A stretch of DNA of 47,987 nucleotides from Treponema sp. (GCA_031282065.1 JAITEL010000086.1:1-47987), one strand, 5' to 3'. Positions 1 through 9,128 are shown, counted from the first letter of the stretch. A program made the numbers and translations. The notes: generated by a model not told the origin, from the sequence alone.

Positions 1-411
1 CGTTTCGGTGAACTGGCCGAACACCTGGTCTTACCCAATATCATCGAGAAGTTCAATGCCTTGAACTACCATTTTGAGGATATAGCCAAAGAACGCAAGT
101 TCTATAACCCCGAAACCGGCCGCATAGAAGCGGAGTTTGACATCCTCCTGGAAAATGCGACATACACGGTTGGGGTGGAAGTGAAAAGCAAACCCACTGA
201 ACAAGATGTGAGCGAACACATAAACCGCCTTGAGTTTTTGAGAAGATATAAAGACAAGAAGGGAGACAGACGGGAGATCCGTGGAGCCCTGGCGGGGGCG
301 ATACTGCCTGAAGGGGTGAGGCGTGCGGCCTTAGGAGCGGGCTTGTATGTGATAGAGCAATCGGGGGATACGGTGAGGATAGAGGAACCACCCCGGCTAC
401 GCTGCTGGTGA
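1..411 (+). CDS. PD-(D/E)XK nuclease-like protein (DUF3782-like), 3' part
   Basis: The frame is open to the left edge, so the 5' end is missing; about 137 residues remain. They begin with RFGELAEHLV, a stretch I associate with DUF3782-type proteins common in spirochaetes and cyanobacteria. The acidic EAEFDILL strand followed by VGVEVKSK gives a D...ExK arrangement typical of the PD-(D/E)XK nuclease fold, at about residues 66-83 of the visible part. The C-terminus is short and rich in R and P. The family has no firmly established role; nuclease or restriction-like activity is inferred from the fold only. A TTG at 61 could serve as a start, but the continuous upstream homology argues against it. 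Confidence 0.75.
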   Translation, partial: RFGELAEHLVLPNIIEKFNALNYHFEDIAKERKFYNPETGRIEAEFDILLENATYTVGVEVKSKPTEQDVSEHINRLEFLRRYKDKKGDRREIRGALAGAILPEGVRRAALGAGLYVIEQSGDTVRIEEPPRLRCW

Positions 412-482
412 AGGACATCCCTTTGGGACGATAAAGAGGGTGCTCATTGTTCCTGTTTTTCGCCTTTATGTCCCACCGGCTC

Positions 483-1919
483 CTAGGGGTTCCGTTGTAT
501 CTCGGCGATGCGCCAAGCCCCTTGGTACCGGGTAAGCCGGATACGATCCATTCGGGAAAGGGGCTCTAGGCTTTCCGCTTCCCCGGCCTCCCGGAAGGCT
601 CCGGGAAGCCACAGCCGGTAGGAAGCCGCAAAACTTAGCTCCCCATCGCTTTCGTCCAGGTCTATGCCCTCAAGGATCAGATCCGAAACCCCAAAAACCG
701 CCGCCGCTGTAGGTGGAGACCCGGCAGCTATCCATTCCTGGGCAGGGAGCACCCCAGGGAGCTCCCTTTCATAGGCTTGGCGAACCCGGCTTATGACAAA
801 GAAATTGGTAACCATAGCAATATCATCCTTTCCGGCCTTTCCCAGGACACAGGCGTCCATAAGCGGATGATCCAGGGTTCCCATAGCCGCATAATAGGCC
901 GCTACCACGGCTTGCGGTTCCATCCCTTGGGTGCTGGGCCCCTTGCCCCGGTCAACCATCACGCTCCGTATCACCAACACAACCGTGAGCACCCCCATGA
1001 CTATACCGGCTAAAAGCCCCCGGTTCCGGTGGATACCCCGTCTGATCCGTACCCGGAGGCTATGCTGCTTAATAAACCGCGCTCGTTCCCGGCTGAGCCG
1101 CTCCTGCTCCTGGGGGGCCAGCTCATGCAGGTAGGAAGCGAGCGGGGCAGAACCAGGAGGGCCCAGGGCCTCTGCTAACGCGCTCAGTCCCAAAGGGGCT
1201 TGGGCCGCTTGCTTGTCCCTCACGGGCATGAGGGCCTGGCTTATGAGCGCTGCCAGCTTGTCATCCATGCCCGGAAGGGCCAGATACGGGGGGAGAAAAA
1301 CCCCTTCCCGTATGTCCTTGTGGAGTAGCTCCAGGTTGGTATTGGGAAAGGGAGGCACACCGCAGCATATCCGGTAGAGCATGGCCCCGGCAGTAAAAGC
1401 CACACCCCCCAGCCCGGGGAGATCCGGATGCACATAGGCCTCCACCCCTCTCAGCCATGCGTCCTCTGCCTTGAGGCTGTACCTGAGGAGTTCCGCTGGA
1501 GGGAAAAGGATAGCTCCCGAAGGAGCAAGCAGGGCTCCTGCAGGGCCTAGGACCGCCGCGGGAAGATCCTCCTGGGTTTCCAAAAAGCGCAGGGCCCGTA
1601 TCCAAAGGCGCAGGCCATCCAAGGCCTGGTCCTTACGGCGTTCATCGGTAATGAGCATATCCAGCCGTTCTCCGGTAAACCCAGGGCCCCGGATACGCAT
1701 GGTTCCCTGCTGCTCCCGAACTCCTAGGGGTTTCCAGCGTGTCCATGAACCTGAGGGGCTCACCACATAGCCTGCAGTGGTAATAAGATGGGCCAGCTTG
1801 AGCTGGGCAAAGGCTTGAGTATCCAGCCCTGTGTCAAACTCCAGGACCGGCATAGCCCTTGCCTCATCCTGAACGAGCCGGGGGCTCGCGGCTTTCCCCT
1901 TTTCCTCTACCCGGTCCAT
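483..1919 (-). CDS. Membrane-anchored pseudokinase-like protein
   Basis: A 478-residue protein. Residues 160-240 resemble the C-lobe of a Ser/Thr protein kinase (GVAFTAGAMLYRICCGVPPF is like the helix-F segment of kinases), but I see no glycine-rich loop, no HRD and no DFG motif, so it is probably catalytically dead. One membrane segment lies at about residues 300-322 (LLAGIVMGVLTVVLVI), preceded by a basic linker. The C-terminal 150 residues form an extracytoplasmic domain of unknown type. The start abuts the stop of the uridine kinase gene at 1920 with no gap, implying cotranscription. A regulatory or scaffolding role is inferred. Identification as a kinase relative rests on weak sequence resemblance. 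Confidence 0.7.
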   Translation of the reverse strand: MDRVEEKGKAASPRLVQDEARAMPVLEFDTGLDTQAFAQLKLAHLITTAGYVVSPSGSWTRWKPLGVREQQGTMRIRGPGFTGERLDMLITDERRKDQALDGLRLWIRALRFLETQEDLPAAVLGPAGALLAPSGAILFPPAELLRYSLKAEDAWLRGVEAYVHPDLPGLGGVAFTAGAMLYRICCGVPPFPNTNLELLHKDIREGVFLPPYLALPGMDDKLAALISQALMPVRDKQAAQAPLGLSALAEALGPPGSAPLASYLHELAPQEQERLSRERARFIKQHSLRVRIRRGIHRNRGLLAGIVMGVLTVVLVIRSVMVDRGKGPSTQGMEPQAVVAAYYAAMGTLDHPLMDACVLGKAGKDDIAMVTNFFVISRVRQAYERELPGVLPAQEWIAAGSPPTAAAVFGVSDLILEGIDLDESDGELSFAASYRLWLPGAFREAGEAESLEPLSRMDRIRLTRYQGAWRIAEIQRNP

Positions 1920-3575
1920 TTAGTATTTAAACTCACTCTCTCCAATAAACTCACGCAGTATACTCTGTCCGGGCACGTATTGAGGAGGAATGGGCGCGAA
2001 GTTTTTGAGGAAGGACAGGAGCCGGGAGGCTTCGGCATATTCAGGGTTACTGGGTTTCACCGAATGGAGCAGGGGTTCGGCGTAGAATTTCAACACCGAC
2101 AGCTCATAACTCAAGGCAGAATTAAAGGCAGCATCTGCCTCGTTCTGGAAGGGAAAGATATACTGCCGTTCTCCCCGCTGTACACTGGGCCACATCTTAA
2201 TGGTATTGACCGCATTGGTTCCCCGGAACTGATAATCCCGGACCATGCGCCTCAGGAGCCTATGATCACTGGTGGGGATCCGGTTGTGATCATCCAAGGT
2301 AAGTTGGGTCAAGGCAGACACATACAGCTTGAATTGGATATCCCTGTCTATTTGAGGGGTGAGGGCATCGTTGAGGCTGTGGATGCCCTCGATAATCAGT
2401 ACGGTTCGCCGTCCCAGGCGGATAGTCCTCCCTCCTGATTCCCGGCGGCGCCCGGTTTTGAAATCATACAGGGGCAGGGTTACCTCCTCCCCGTTAAAGA
2501 GGTCCAGCAGTTGTTGATTGAAATAGGGGATGTCCAAGGCTTCCAGGCATTCGTAGTCTGGTTCACCTTTCGCATCCCGAGGGGTTTTATCGGTGTTCAC
2601 ATAGTAATCATCCAATCCAATGGCAATAGGCTCAATGCCCATGACCTTAAGCTCTATGGAAAGCCGTTTTGCCGTGGTGGTTTTCCCGGAACTGGAAGGA
2701 CCGGCAATAAGCACCATTTTGACGGTTTCTTTTCCGGCATAGATGGCATCCGCAATTTCAGCGAGCTTTTTTGCCTGGAAGGCTTCGGCTATCCTGATGT
2801 AGTCTTTGATGGTCCGTTCCCGGACTATCCGGTTAAGATGGCCCACTGCATGAAGGCCCACGATGCGTCCCCATTTCTTGTATTCATTATACACCGAAAA
2901 AATGATAGGGCTGTCTTCAAAGGCCGTAAGGCTACTGCCCTGTCCGATTCCAGGAAAACACAGGAGAAAGCCCCCTTGATAGAGGATAAGATCAAAGACC
3001 CTAAGCAGACCGGTACTGGGTACCAGGGCTTCGATATACAAGTCGCTAAACTCGTTACATTCATTGATCCGTACTTTGGAATCGCTCCGTTCCTCAAGGA
3101 GCAGGGCCGTATCGGTTTGCCCGTTTTTTTCAAAAAGGCGTAAGGCTTCGGTATAGGCCATAAGCTGTACGCTTATCGGGAGGTCTGCCTCAACCAAAGC
3201 CTGCATTTCCCGTTTCAGGGATTCAACATCCTTTTTAGCGGGGACTCCCACCAGAAAGGTGTAGTAATAACTGTTACCCAGAGAATGGCCTACATAGAGT
3301 TTTCGCGTAGGAAACAATCTTTGTGCTGCCATAGCCAACAGAAAAGCCAGAGAACGACGGTATATCATCATGCCTTCAGGGCTTTCTAAAGATACCGCTT
3401 CTACCTGGGCATTCACCTCAAGGGGTGCAGAAAGGGGCAGGATTTCGTTGTTGACTTTAACGGCCGCTAATGCCTCCTGGGCTATTCCAAGATGTTCGAT
3501 TAAGGTTTCTGCCGGGGTTCCGAAAGGACAGGTAAGGGAACGGCCATCAGCAAAGGTAACCCGTATTTCATGCAT
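1920..3575 (-). CDS. udk: Uridine kinase-like nucleoside kinase with TGS and ThrRS-like N-terminal domains
   Basis: A 551-residue protein of the long uridine kinase class found in spirochaetes and some Firmicutes. An N-terminal TGS domain (about 1-65) and a threonyl-tRNA-synthetase second-domain-like region (about 70-230; YVGHSLGNSYYY) precede the kinase. The Walker A loop GPSSSGKTTT is at about 292-301 and LDDYY follows at about 322. The C-terminal part carries a phosphoribulokinase/uridine kinase core (IIEGIHSLND). It is expected to phosphorylate uridine or cytidine in pyrimidine salvage; the role of the fused RNA-synthetase-like domains is unknown. AAGGAG lies 8 nt before the ATG. The pseudokinase gene follows directly. 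Confidence 0.9.
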   Translation of the reverse strand: MHEIRVTFADGRSLTCPFGTPAETLIEHLGIAQEALAAVKVNNEILPLSAPLEVNAQVEAVSLESPEGMMIYRRSLAFLLAMAAQRLFPTRKLYVGHSLGNSYYYTFLVGVPAKKDVESLKREMQALVEADLPISVQLMAYTEALRLFEKNGQTDTALLLEERSDSKVRINECNEFSDLYIEALVPSTGLLRVFDLILYQGGFLLCFPGIGQGSSLTAFEDSPIIFSVYNEYKKWGRIVGLHAVGHLNRIVRERTIKDYIRIAEAFQAKKLAEIADAIYAGKETVKMVLIAGPSSSGKTTTAKRLSIELKVMGIEPIAIGLDDYYVNTDKTPRDAKGEPDYECLEALDIPYFNQQLLDLFNGEEVTLPLYDFKTGRRRESGGRTIRLGRRTVLIIEGIHSLNDALTPQIDRDIQFKLYVSALTQLTLDDHNRIPTSDHRLLRRMVRDYQFRGTNAVNTIKMWPSVQRGERQYIFPFQNEADAAFNSALSYELSVLKFYAEPLLHSVKPSNPEYAEASRLLSFLKNFAPIPPQYVPGQSILREFIGESEFKY

Positions 3576-3676
3576 GGTAACTTCTCCTTATGGGTCTAGT
3601 ATAGCCTAGCCTTCAGATTAAGGGTAGGGTCATAGCTGGATAAACCCGGCAAACGCTTCCCCAAGAACCAGGCTCC

Positions 3677-4645
3677 TTAAAAAACCGGGAAGGACTCAAA
3701 ACCTTTTTCTTGCAAGCTGGTCATGGTCTTCTGTATATCCGGCCCGGAAATAACCGTTACCGCCCAATAGGACTTGCCTTTTACCAGTCGTGGGGCAACC
3801 GCGGCTTCAAAACCCGCGGCCTTAAGCTGTGCCGCCATAGCCTGGGCATTGGCTTCCCTGCTGAAAAGGCCGGTTTGTAGGAGCGGGGCTGCTTTATCTG
3901 CGGTCGGAATCGAGGGGTTTCTCGGTGCATCCGGTACCGGGGCTGCCAAGTTTACCTGCTCACGACCGGGAAACAACAGCCAGAGCGCCAAGGGCAGGGG
4001 GCTTACCGGGTCGCTGCTGGAAGCCCCTGCAATCCGGGCTTCCGGGCTTTGGGGATAGGCGGAGAGGAGCTTGGTTTTGTACTGTTCTGTATCGGATAGT
4101 TGCCACAGGGTATAGTATATGCCGGGAATATAGCGCTCATAGTCGGAATCATCCAGGAGGGCTTGCAGGGGCTCAAGCTCGCCTGAGCCAAAGGCTTGGA
4201 TCTGGGCATTCAAATAGCGGGCCTTAAGCCGGGTACCGGGATGCGGGTTTTGCAGGAGGGGTTTCACCTGGGCTTGTGCCTGGTCTAGTTCTCCCAGGGC
4301 CACCAAACAGAAAGCTCCTTCCAAGAGGGCGACGTCATGACGGTTTTGGGGATCCGCTTCAGATGCCTCCTTCCATGCCGTGGCTGCTCCCTCAAAGTTC
4401 CCGGTCAGTTGGAGGATCTGGGCCAACCGTATGAAGGCTTCCTGTTTTTCCCCAGAGGGAAGCTTGGAGATGCTTACGGTTTCTTCAAGGCGTCGTATCT
4501 CTTCTCCCAAGAGGACCCTATCGGCACTTTGGGCATACAGTCCGAATCCCAGGCTTCCCAGTATTCCCAGCAGCAGTCCCCACCGGAAAAGCCTCCTCTC
4601 TCTCCCGTTTCTTGATAGAGTGGCGATCCTATAGGACACCTGCAT
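3677..4645 (-). CDS. SPOR-domain protein with TPR-like region
   Basis: I start at the ATG at 4645 (322 aa), because it has GAAGAGG about 5 nt upstream and is followed by a basic stretch and a hydrophobic segment (LLLGILGSLGFGLYA), a signal peptide or anchor; a longer frame reaches 4750 but lacks such signals. Residues 60-210 look like short TPR-type helices (NFEGAATAWKEASEADPQN). The C-terminal 75 residues form a SPOR domain (LQTGLFSREANAQAMAAQL, then SYWAVTVISGPD). SPOR domains bind denuded peptidoglycan, so this is likely an envelope protein acting at division sites. It sits in a minus-strand run between the uridine kinase and LapA-like genes. Confidence 0.85.
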   Translation of the reverse strand: MQVSYRIATLSRNGRERRLFRWGLLLGILGSLGFGLYAQSADRVLLGEEIRRLEETVSISKLPSGEKQEAFIRLAQILQLTGNFEGAATAWKEASEADPQNRHDVALLEGAFCLVALGELDQAQAQVKPLLQNPHPGTRLKARYLNAQIQAFGSGELEPLQALLDDSDYERYIPGIYYTLWQLSDTEQYKTKLLSAYPQSPEARIAGASSSDPVSPLPLALWLLFPGREQVNLAAPVPDAPRNPSIPTADKAAPLLQTGLFSREANAQAMAAQLKAAGFEAAVAPRLVKGKSYWAVTVISGPDIQKTMTSLQEKGFESFPVF

Positions 4646-4673
4646 ACAAACCTCTTCTCTATACGAAAGACCC

Positions 4674-4997
4674 CTAGGACGCTCCAGGAGTACCCAGCTC
4701 CTCCTCTGAGTTGCGGGACTTCTTCCCCTTTTTTTTGCCCTCCATGGCATGGGAACCTAAAGGGTTGCCTGCCTTGTCCCGTTTCTTTTTTCGCAGCTGC
4801 ATTAAAAACATAACCGGGAACGCACAGAGCATCCCTGCGGCAAAAGCCGCAAAAACCGTTAAATACACCGGCACATTCCGGAAAACCGCATCATCGGTGA
4901 CCCAAAACTTGAAATCACAGCGGTTTTCTAAATTGAGCAAGGTGAAAAACATAAATACAACCAGGCTTATAATGAATCCGAGTAGCCGCAAGTACAT
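4674..4997 (-). CDS. LapA-like small membrane protein (DUF1049 type)
   Basis: A 107-residue protein with two membrane segments (LGFIISLVVFMFFTLL at 5-20 and VYLTVFAAFAAGMLCAFPVMFLM at about 44-66) and a strongly basic cytoplasmic tail (LRKKKRDK, KGKKS). This layout matches the LapA/YciS domain family, of which the enterobacterial member takes part in regulating lipopolysaccharide synthesis; here the function is unknown. AAAGGAG lies 8 nt before the ATG. The gene start lies 31 nt inside the miaB 3' end, so the two are probably cotranscribed. Confidence 0.75.
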   Translation of the reverse strand: MYLRLLGFIISLVVFMFFTLLNLENRCDFKFWVTDDAVFRNVPVYLTVFAAFAAGMLCAFPVMFLMQLRKKKRDKAGNPLGSHAMEGKKKGKKSRNSEEELGTPGAS

Positions 4998-6352
4998 AAA
5001 GATAACTCCTTTGCACGGAAAGTATTACCCTGCAGGGAACTGATATGCAGGTTCGCAAAAGAGCCTATCAGCGCGGGGCTGCCGGGAACCACCACCATTT
5101 CATCCCGTTCCGTGCGGGCTAATAACTCATTGGCATTTTTCCGGGAAATCCCTTCAATCAAGACTTTTACCCGTAAGCCAATACGTGATTGTAATAATTC
5201 TAGTGTATGTCCCTTTTGCAATGCAATGACGCGGGCAAGACGCTGGCGTTTCGTGGCTTCACTGATGCGGCCCGGGAGCGTAAAGGCAGCAGTACCCTCC
5301 CGTGGGTTGTAATGGTACATATAGGCATAGAGGAATTTCACCGCTTCCATTAAGGAGAGGGTCTGTTCCAGATCCCCTTGGGTTTCCCCAGGGAAACCGA
5401 TGAGCATATCCGTGGAGAGGCTTATATCCGGCATGGCTTCCCGGATTTCCGCTACCAGTTCCAAGTAGGCTTCCCGGGTATAGCCCCGGTTCATAGCAGC
5501 CAAGATGGCATTGGAACCATGCTGGACGCACAGATGCAGATGCCGGCAAAACACCCGGTGGGCCGCCATGACTCGGATAGCCTCAGCAGAGAGATCCTTA
5601 GGATGGCTGGATAAAAACCTGACCCAGGGTATGCCGTTTTGTTCCGCTTCATGGGCCACTACTGCCAAGAGCCCGGGAAAATCAAGGGATTCCCCGGGAT
5701 TGCTCGATTTCCATTGATAGGAATTGACATTCTGCCCTAAGAGGGTGATCTCCCGAACCCCCCGCCGGGCAGCCGTCCGAATCTCTTCCCTGATGGAGAG
5801 GGGATCCCGGGATACTTCCCGGCCCCGCACATAGGGCACAATACAGTAGGAGCAGAAGTTGTTGCACCCGTGCATGATGGGGATAAAACTGCGGAACTGC
5901 CCTTGCTCCCCGTGGAAGGCGGCAAAGGAAAATACCGGCTTTTCTTCGGGGGATGCCTGTTCCGGGTTTAGGGCTTGCAGGGGAAGGCCCTGTTCCAGGG
6001 ATTCCAGGATACGGGGAAACCGGGAAGTCTCGCTGGTTCCGAGCACCTGGTCCACTGCGGGGGCCTCCTGTTTAAGGGTCTCGCCCAAACGGGAAGCCAT
6101 GCAGCCGGCTACCAGCAGGGTAAAAGGCCGCTGCAGGGCCCTGCGTTTTTTCTTGAGGGCTGCATACTGGGCCAGTCTCCCCCAGACCCGGGTTTCCGCA
6201 CCGATTCTCACCGAACAGGTATTGAGGACCACCAGGTCTGCCTCTGTTCCGTCTTGGGCCTCAGACCACCCCCGTTCCCGTAAGACCCCCTTGAAGGCCG
6301 CAGACTGGGCGCTATTCATCTGACAGCCGTAGGTTTCAAAAAAGTATTTCAC
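4967..6352 (-). CDS. miaB: tRNA-2-methylthio-N6-dimethylallyladenosine synthase MiaB
   Basis: A 461-residue methylthiotransferase. The N-terminal domain has the auxiliary cluster cysteines C10, C46 and C84 (YGCQMN, LNTCSVR, AGCMASR). The radical-SAM motif CNNFCSYC supplies C163, C167 and C170, followed by the MiaB-type VPYVRGREVSR. A TRAM domain ends the protein. It methylthiolates i6A37 in tRNAs reading UNN codons. The start is GTG at 6352, sharing bases with the TGA of the upstream gene (GTGA), so translation is likely coupled. The 3' end overlaps the LapA-like gene by 31 nt, and the last 20 or so residues (LSLCTCGYSDSL) look like an extension. Confidence 0.95.
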   Translation of the reverse strand: MKYFFETYGCQMNSAQSAAFKGVLRERGWSEAQDGTEADLVVLNTCSVRIGAETRVWGRLAQYAALKKKRRALQRPFTLLVAGCMASRLGETLKQEAPAVDQVLGTSETSRFPRILESLEQGLPLQALNPEQASPEEKPVFSFAAFHGEQGQFRSFIPIMHGCNNFCSYCIVPYVRGREVSRDPLSIREEIRTAARRGVREITLLGQNVNSYQWKSSNPGESLDFPGLLAVVAHEAEQNGIPWVRFLSSHPKDLSAEAIRVMAAHRVFCRHLHLCVQHGSNAILAAMNRGYTREAYLELVAEIREAMPDISLSTDMLIGFPGETQGDLEQTLSLMEAVKFLYAYMYHYNPREGTAAFTLPGRISEATKRQRLARVIALQKGHTLELLQSRIGLRVKVLIEGISRKNANELLARTERDEMVVVPGSPALIGSFANLHISSLQGNTFRAKELSLCTCGYSDSL

Positions 6353-6729
6353 CCTCTGCGCTTAAGCCCCTTAAAGAATTGGATGCCGTTCCAGATACCC
6401 ATCGCAAAGAAACCCAAGGCTCCCAATCCCAGAAAGGCTCCGGCTAAGGGTTTAATCACCGGAATGCCGATCCGCGATAGGATGGCCAAGCCCCCTGCTA
6501 CGGTAATGATGGCGCCGGGTTTCTTCTCCTGGGGGTCTTTGGAAAGAAGCGCTCCTATACCGGCAATCCCCGCAACAGCCCCCAGGAGTATGCCTGCTAT
6601 GGGGGGAAGTGCCCCCATGAGCAAGAGGCCGGCCCCGCCGACTATACCCCCCACCGCAGCAAGCCCTTGTTTTGCTAATACTTTGGGCGAAGTGTAGCTA
6701 GAGGCATTATACGATTCTTTGTCATACAT
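6349..6729 (-). CDS. Small Gly/Ala-rich membrane protein
   Basis: 126 residues with three to four hydrophobic segments (GIVGGAGLLLMGALPPIAGILLGAVAG and AFLGLGALGFFAMGIW are clear). A short hydrophilic N-terminus with a Tyr/Ser-rich stretch precedes them. AAGGAG lies 7 nt upstream of the ATG. The stop overlaps the GTG of miaB. I do not recognise the family; it may be a treponeme-specific inner-membrane protein. No enzymatic motif is visible. Confidence 0.7.
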   Translation of the reverse strand: MYDKESYNASSYTSPKVLAKQGLAAVGGIVGGAGLLLMGALPPIAGILLGAVAGIAGIGALLSKDPQEKKPGAIITVAGGLAILSRIGIPVIKPLAGAFLGLGALGFFAMGIWNGIQFFKGLKRRG

Positions 6730-6758
6730 GATGGTGCTCCTTATTGCATATATGCAGT

Positions 6759-8108
6759 CTACTGAACCTTTTGCAGTAAGGTTATCAGTTTGTCCTTATC
6801 CATGAGTTCCACGGATCGGGCCTTTGCGTAGTCTATGGCATCTTTGGCAAAGCCGGAATTGGTTATGATGATACCCTGGTGTATATTTTGCCGTTTTAGG
6901 TCTGCCAGCATGGTGTAGACGAGCTGCTCGTGCACCAGTTCCTGTATACGGTAAAAGCGAATGAGCCGGTAGGCATCCCGGTTGCTTTCATGCTTAAGGG
7001 CATTCCCTTCTATTACGAGGAGTTCACTGCCATTGGGAATGGCCCTCGTATCCTGAACCGTGAAACCCATGCCCTTGCTTACCATATCCTTACACAGGGC
7101 CAGGAAGTCCTTTTCCCCATAGTTCAAGTAGTCCTTGAGGATATCATAGCGGTAATCCGCGTATTGAACAAGTTTGTTCCCCACATCATGAAAATGCTGC
7201 TTTATCGCATAGATCTTATCCCATTGGGCAATGGCCTTATCGATTTGATTGAACCGTTCATAACAGGCACCCAGAAAATACCGGGCATAGAGGCTATCCG
7301 GGTGGGTTTCATCGCCGAGGGTCTTGATGACCAATTCCAGTTCAAAAACCGCCTTATCCATAGCGTCCAGGGCTATATAACAGATCCCCCGTTCTATGAG
7401 GGCCTTTATCCTATACTCTTTGCTCTGCAGGGCCTGTTCAAAGGTTTGCAGCGCAGTGGCATAATCTTGCGCATCCTTGAGGAGCTTACCCAGATAAAAA
7501 TAGGCCTGGCCATTGTGCTGGGAAGTCTGTATGGCCCGTTCCAACTCAATTTTCGCTTCCTGGGTCTGGTGTTCTTGGTATAAGAGAGAGCCCAGCTCGC
7601 AGTGGAACCGGCTGTCATGGGGATCCAGTTCTACGGCTTTATAGAGATACTGCTTGGCAGTATCGAGGCGATTCCGTTCTATAAAGAGTTTCCCTGCTTG
7701 GTAATAGAATTCGGCTCTTTCAGGGGCTAAACGTATCAATAAAAGGTACTCTTTAATGGCTTCTTCCGGTTGATTACAGCGCATGAACAGTTGAGCCATA
7801 GTCTGTCTGAAGTCTATCTCAGGAATAGCTCTTCCCATGACCCCCATTTGGGATACGAATTTAAGCTCAATGAGGGCGGTGGAGTATCTCTTTTCTGCCA
7901 GATACGCCATACCCAGGTAATAATGGGCCTCTACGCTCGTAGGTTGTCGTGCAATGATCGCCAGAGCCGATTTGATCACCCCCTGGAGGTTACCCTCGGC
8001 TAAAAGTTTCGGCAATATTTCGATCCGTTTGGGGACTACCATATATTTCACCATAAAAAAGATTAACAAGGTATTACCCATAATTAATACGATGATTAGT
8101 TCATGCAT
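6759..8108 (-). CDS. Membrane-anchored TPR protein with C-terminal Mrr-like (restriction endonuclease) domain
   Basis: 449 residues. An N-terminal membrane anchor (LIIVLIMGNTLLIFFMVKYMV) is followed by at least seven TPR units from about 38 to 320 (for example AHYYLGMAYLAEKRYSTALIE). The last 110 residues resemble the Mrr/REase_4-like fold: ELLVIEGNALKHE, then GIIITNSGFAKDAIDYAKAR and a terminal LMDKDKLITLL. In the Mrr family the usual catalytic set is D...QxK; here the middle motif reads VIEGN, so the catalytic lysine appears absent and the domain may be a binding module. Such TPR-Mrr fusions facing the cytoplasm suggest an assembly or nucleic-acid-tethering role (inference). The gene follows the 8165-8818 lipoprotein gene in the same direction. 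Confidence 0.75.
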   Translation of the reverse strand: MHELIIVLIMGNTLLIFFMVKYMVVPKRIEILPKLLAEGNLQGVIKSALAIIARQPTSVEAHYYLGMAYLAEKRYSTALIELKFVSQMGVMGRAIPEIDFRQTMAQLFMRCNQPEEAIKEYLLLIRLAPERAEFYYQAGKLFIERNRLDTAKQYLYKAVELDPHDSRFHCELGSLLYQEHQTQEAKIELERAIQTSQHNGQAYFYLGKLLKDAQDYATALQTFEQALQSKEYRIKALIERGICYIALDAMDKAVFELELVIKTLGDETHPDSLYARYFLGACYERFNQIDKAIAQWDKIYAIKQHFHDVGNKLVQYADYRYDILKDYLNYGEKDFLALCKDMVSKGMGFTVQDTRAIPNGSELLVIEGNALKHESNRDAYRLIRFYRIQELVHEQLVYTMLADLKRQNIHQGIIITNSGFAKDAIDYAKARSVELMDKDKLITLLQKVQ

Positions 8109-8164
8109 ACCTGCCTGCCTATACGCGCTCTACAACGGTTCACCACAAGGGCCCGTCCTCTTCT

Positions 8165-8818
8165 CTACCACCCCAGTTCCATATACAAGCCCTGGTTATG
8201 GGTCAGCACCGCTCCCAGAGGAGCCATAAAGGAAACCCCTTTCCCCTGGGGAAGCACCCTGATTCCCGGCAAGGTATCCCAGGAACTTCCTTCCCGGTCA
8301 TACACCCGCAAGGAACCCTCTGCGGGGAAAGACACCTTCACCTGGAGCTCATAGCCCTCAGACACCGCGCTCAGCAGGGCCAGCATATCCTGATCCGCCT
8401 TTACCCTGCCTTCGGTAAAGGTGAGGATGAGACGGTATCTTCCCTGTTCCTGCACCAGGGAAGCGCGCTGTCCTGTGGCATCGAGAAAACGCACCAGGAC
8501 GCCAGGATCGGAGAATTCCAGCTTGACCTGATGATACTGGTCAAGGTCATCCTCTTTTGAAGCAAAAGACAGCAGCCTCAGCCCGGGTATTCGCTCCTGG
8601 GTACGCTCAAAATCCGCCTTGCCCAGGGGAACCGGGAGCCACCGTTCATTACCGTCGAGTTTTCCCAGGGCCTCCAGCATACGGGACAGCCGGTACTCAA
8701 GGGCCAGGGTTCCCGATCCATCCGGGCGCAGGGAAATATCCGCTCGTACCCCGATACAGGAACTCAACAGGAGCATAGCGGCCATGAGGAGGGTAAATCC
8801 CCCTTTAATCTGTTTCAT
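8165..8818 (-). CDS. Hypothetical lipoprotein
   Basis: 217 residues with a lipoprotein signal: KGGFTLLMAAMLLLSSC, lipobox LSSC at 18-21. The mature part is predominantly beta-like (ADISLRPDGSGTLALEYRLS), a pattern seen in DUF-type spirochaetal lipoproteins that resemble LppM-like modules. No catalytic motif is visible. GAAGGA lies upstream of the ATG. It is in a same-strand cluster with the TPR-Mrr and DUF503 genes. Function unknown. Confidence 0.75.
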   Translation of the reverse strand: MKQIKGGFTLLMAAMLLLSSCIGVRADISLRPDGSGTLALEYRLSRMLEALGKLDGNERWLPVPLGKADFERTQERIPGLRLLSFASKEDDLDQYHQVKLEFSDPGVLVRFLDATGQRASLVQEQGRYRLILTFTEGRVKADQDMLALLSAVSEGYELQVKVSFPAEGSLRVYDREGSSWDTLPGIRVLPQGKGVSFMAPLGAVLTHNQGLYMELGW

Positions 8819-8840
8819 GTATAGTCCTTCTCTCTATAAA

Positions 8841-9128
8841 CTAAAATTCTTCCGAATGAATACGCACATCCTGAATACGGACCGGTACTTCCTGTTCTAT
8901 CATGGCCAGGGCCTTATGCAAGACCTGCTCGCCAAAGTCTCTGGAATTGGATACCAGGGCGCCTCCGATAAGGGCAAAGGACAGGGAATTCTGCAAGTCC
9001 ACTTCTGCAGCGCTCAAGTGAAAGCGGCGCTGGAGCTTCTCCTTGACCGACCGGAGTATGCGTCGTTTCTCCTTAATCGAATCCACTTCAGGAACCTCAA
9101 ACAGTATCTGTATCATCGAAACAATCAT
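8841..9128 (-). CDS. DUF503 family protein (YlxP-like)
   Basis: 95 residues matching the compact DUF503 fold: an N-terminal beta strand (MIQILFEVPEVDSIKEKRRIL), a helix with basic residues (LRSVKEKLQRRFHLSAAEVD), and the family signature FALIGGALVSNS. In Firmicutes YlxP is encoded near infB and rbfA and may assist ribosome maturation; that link is not visible here. The Shine-Dalgarno is weak, and an ATG at residue 5 is an alternative start. Confidence 0.85.
   Translation of the reverse strand: MIVSMIQILFEVPEVDSIKEKRRILRSVKEKLQRRFHLSAAEVDLQNSLSFALIGGALVSNSRDFGEQVLHKALAMIEQEVPVRIQDVRIHSEEF

Noticed and set aside
2511-3143. 210-codon plus-strand frame inside the uridine kinase gene
   Set aside because: Antisense shadow of a well-supported gene.
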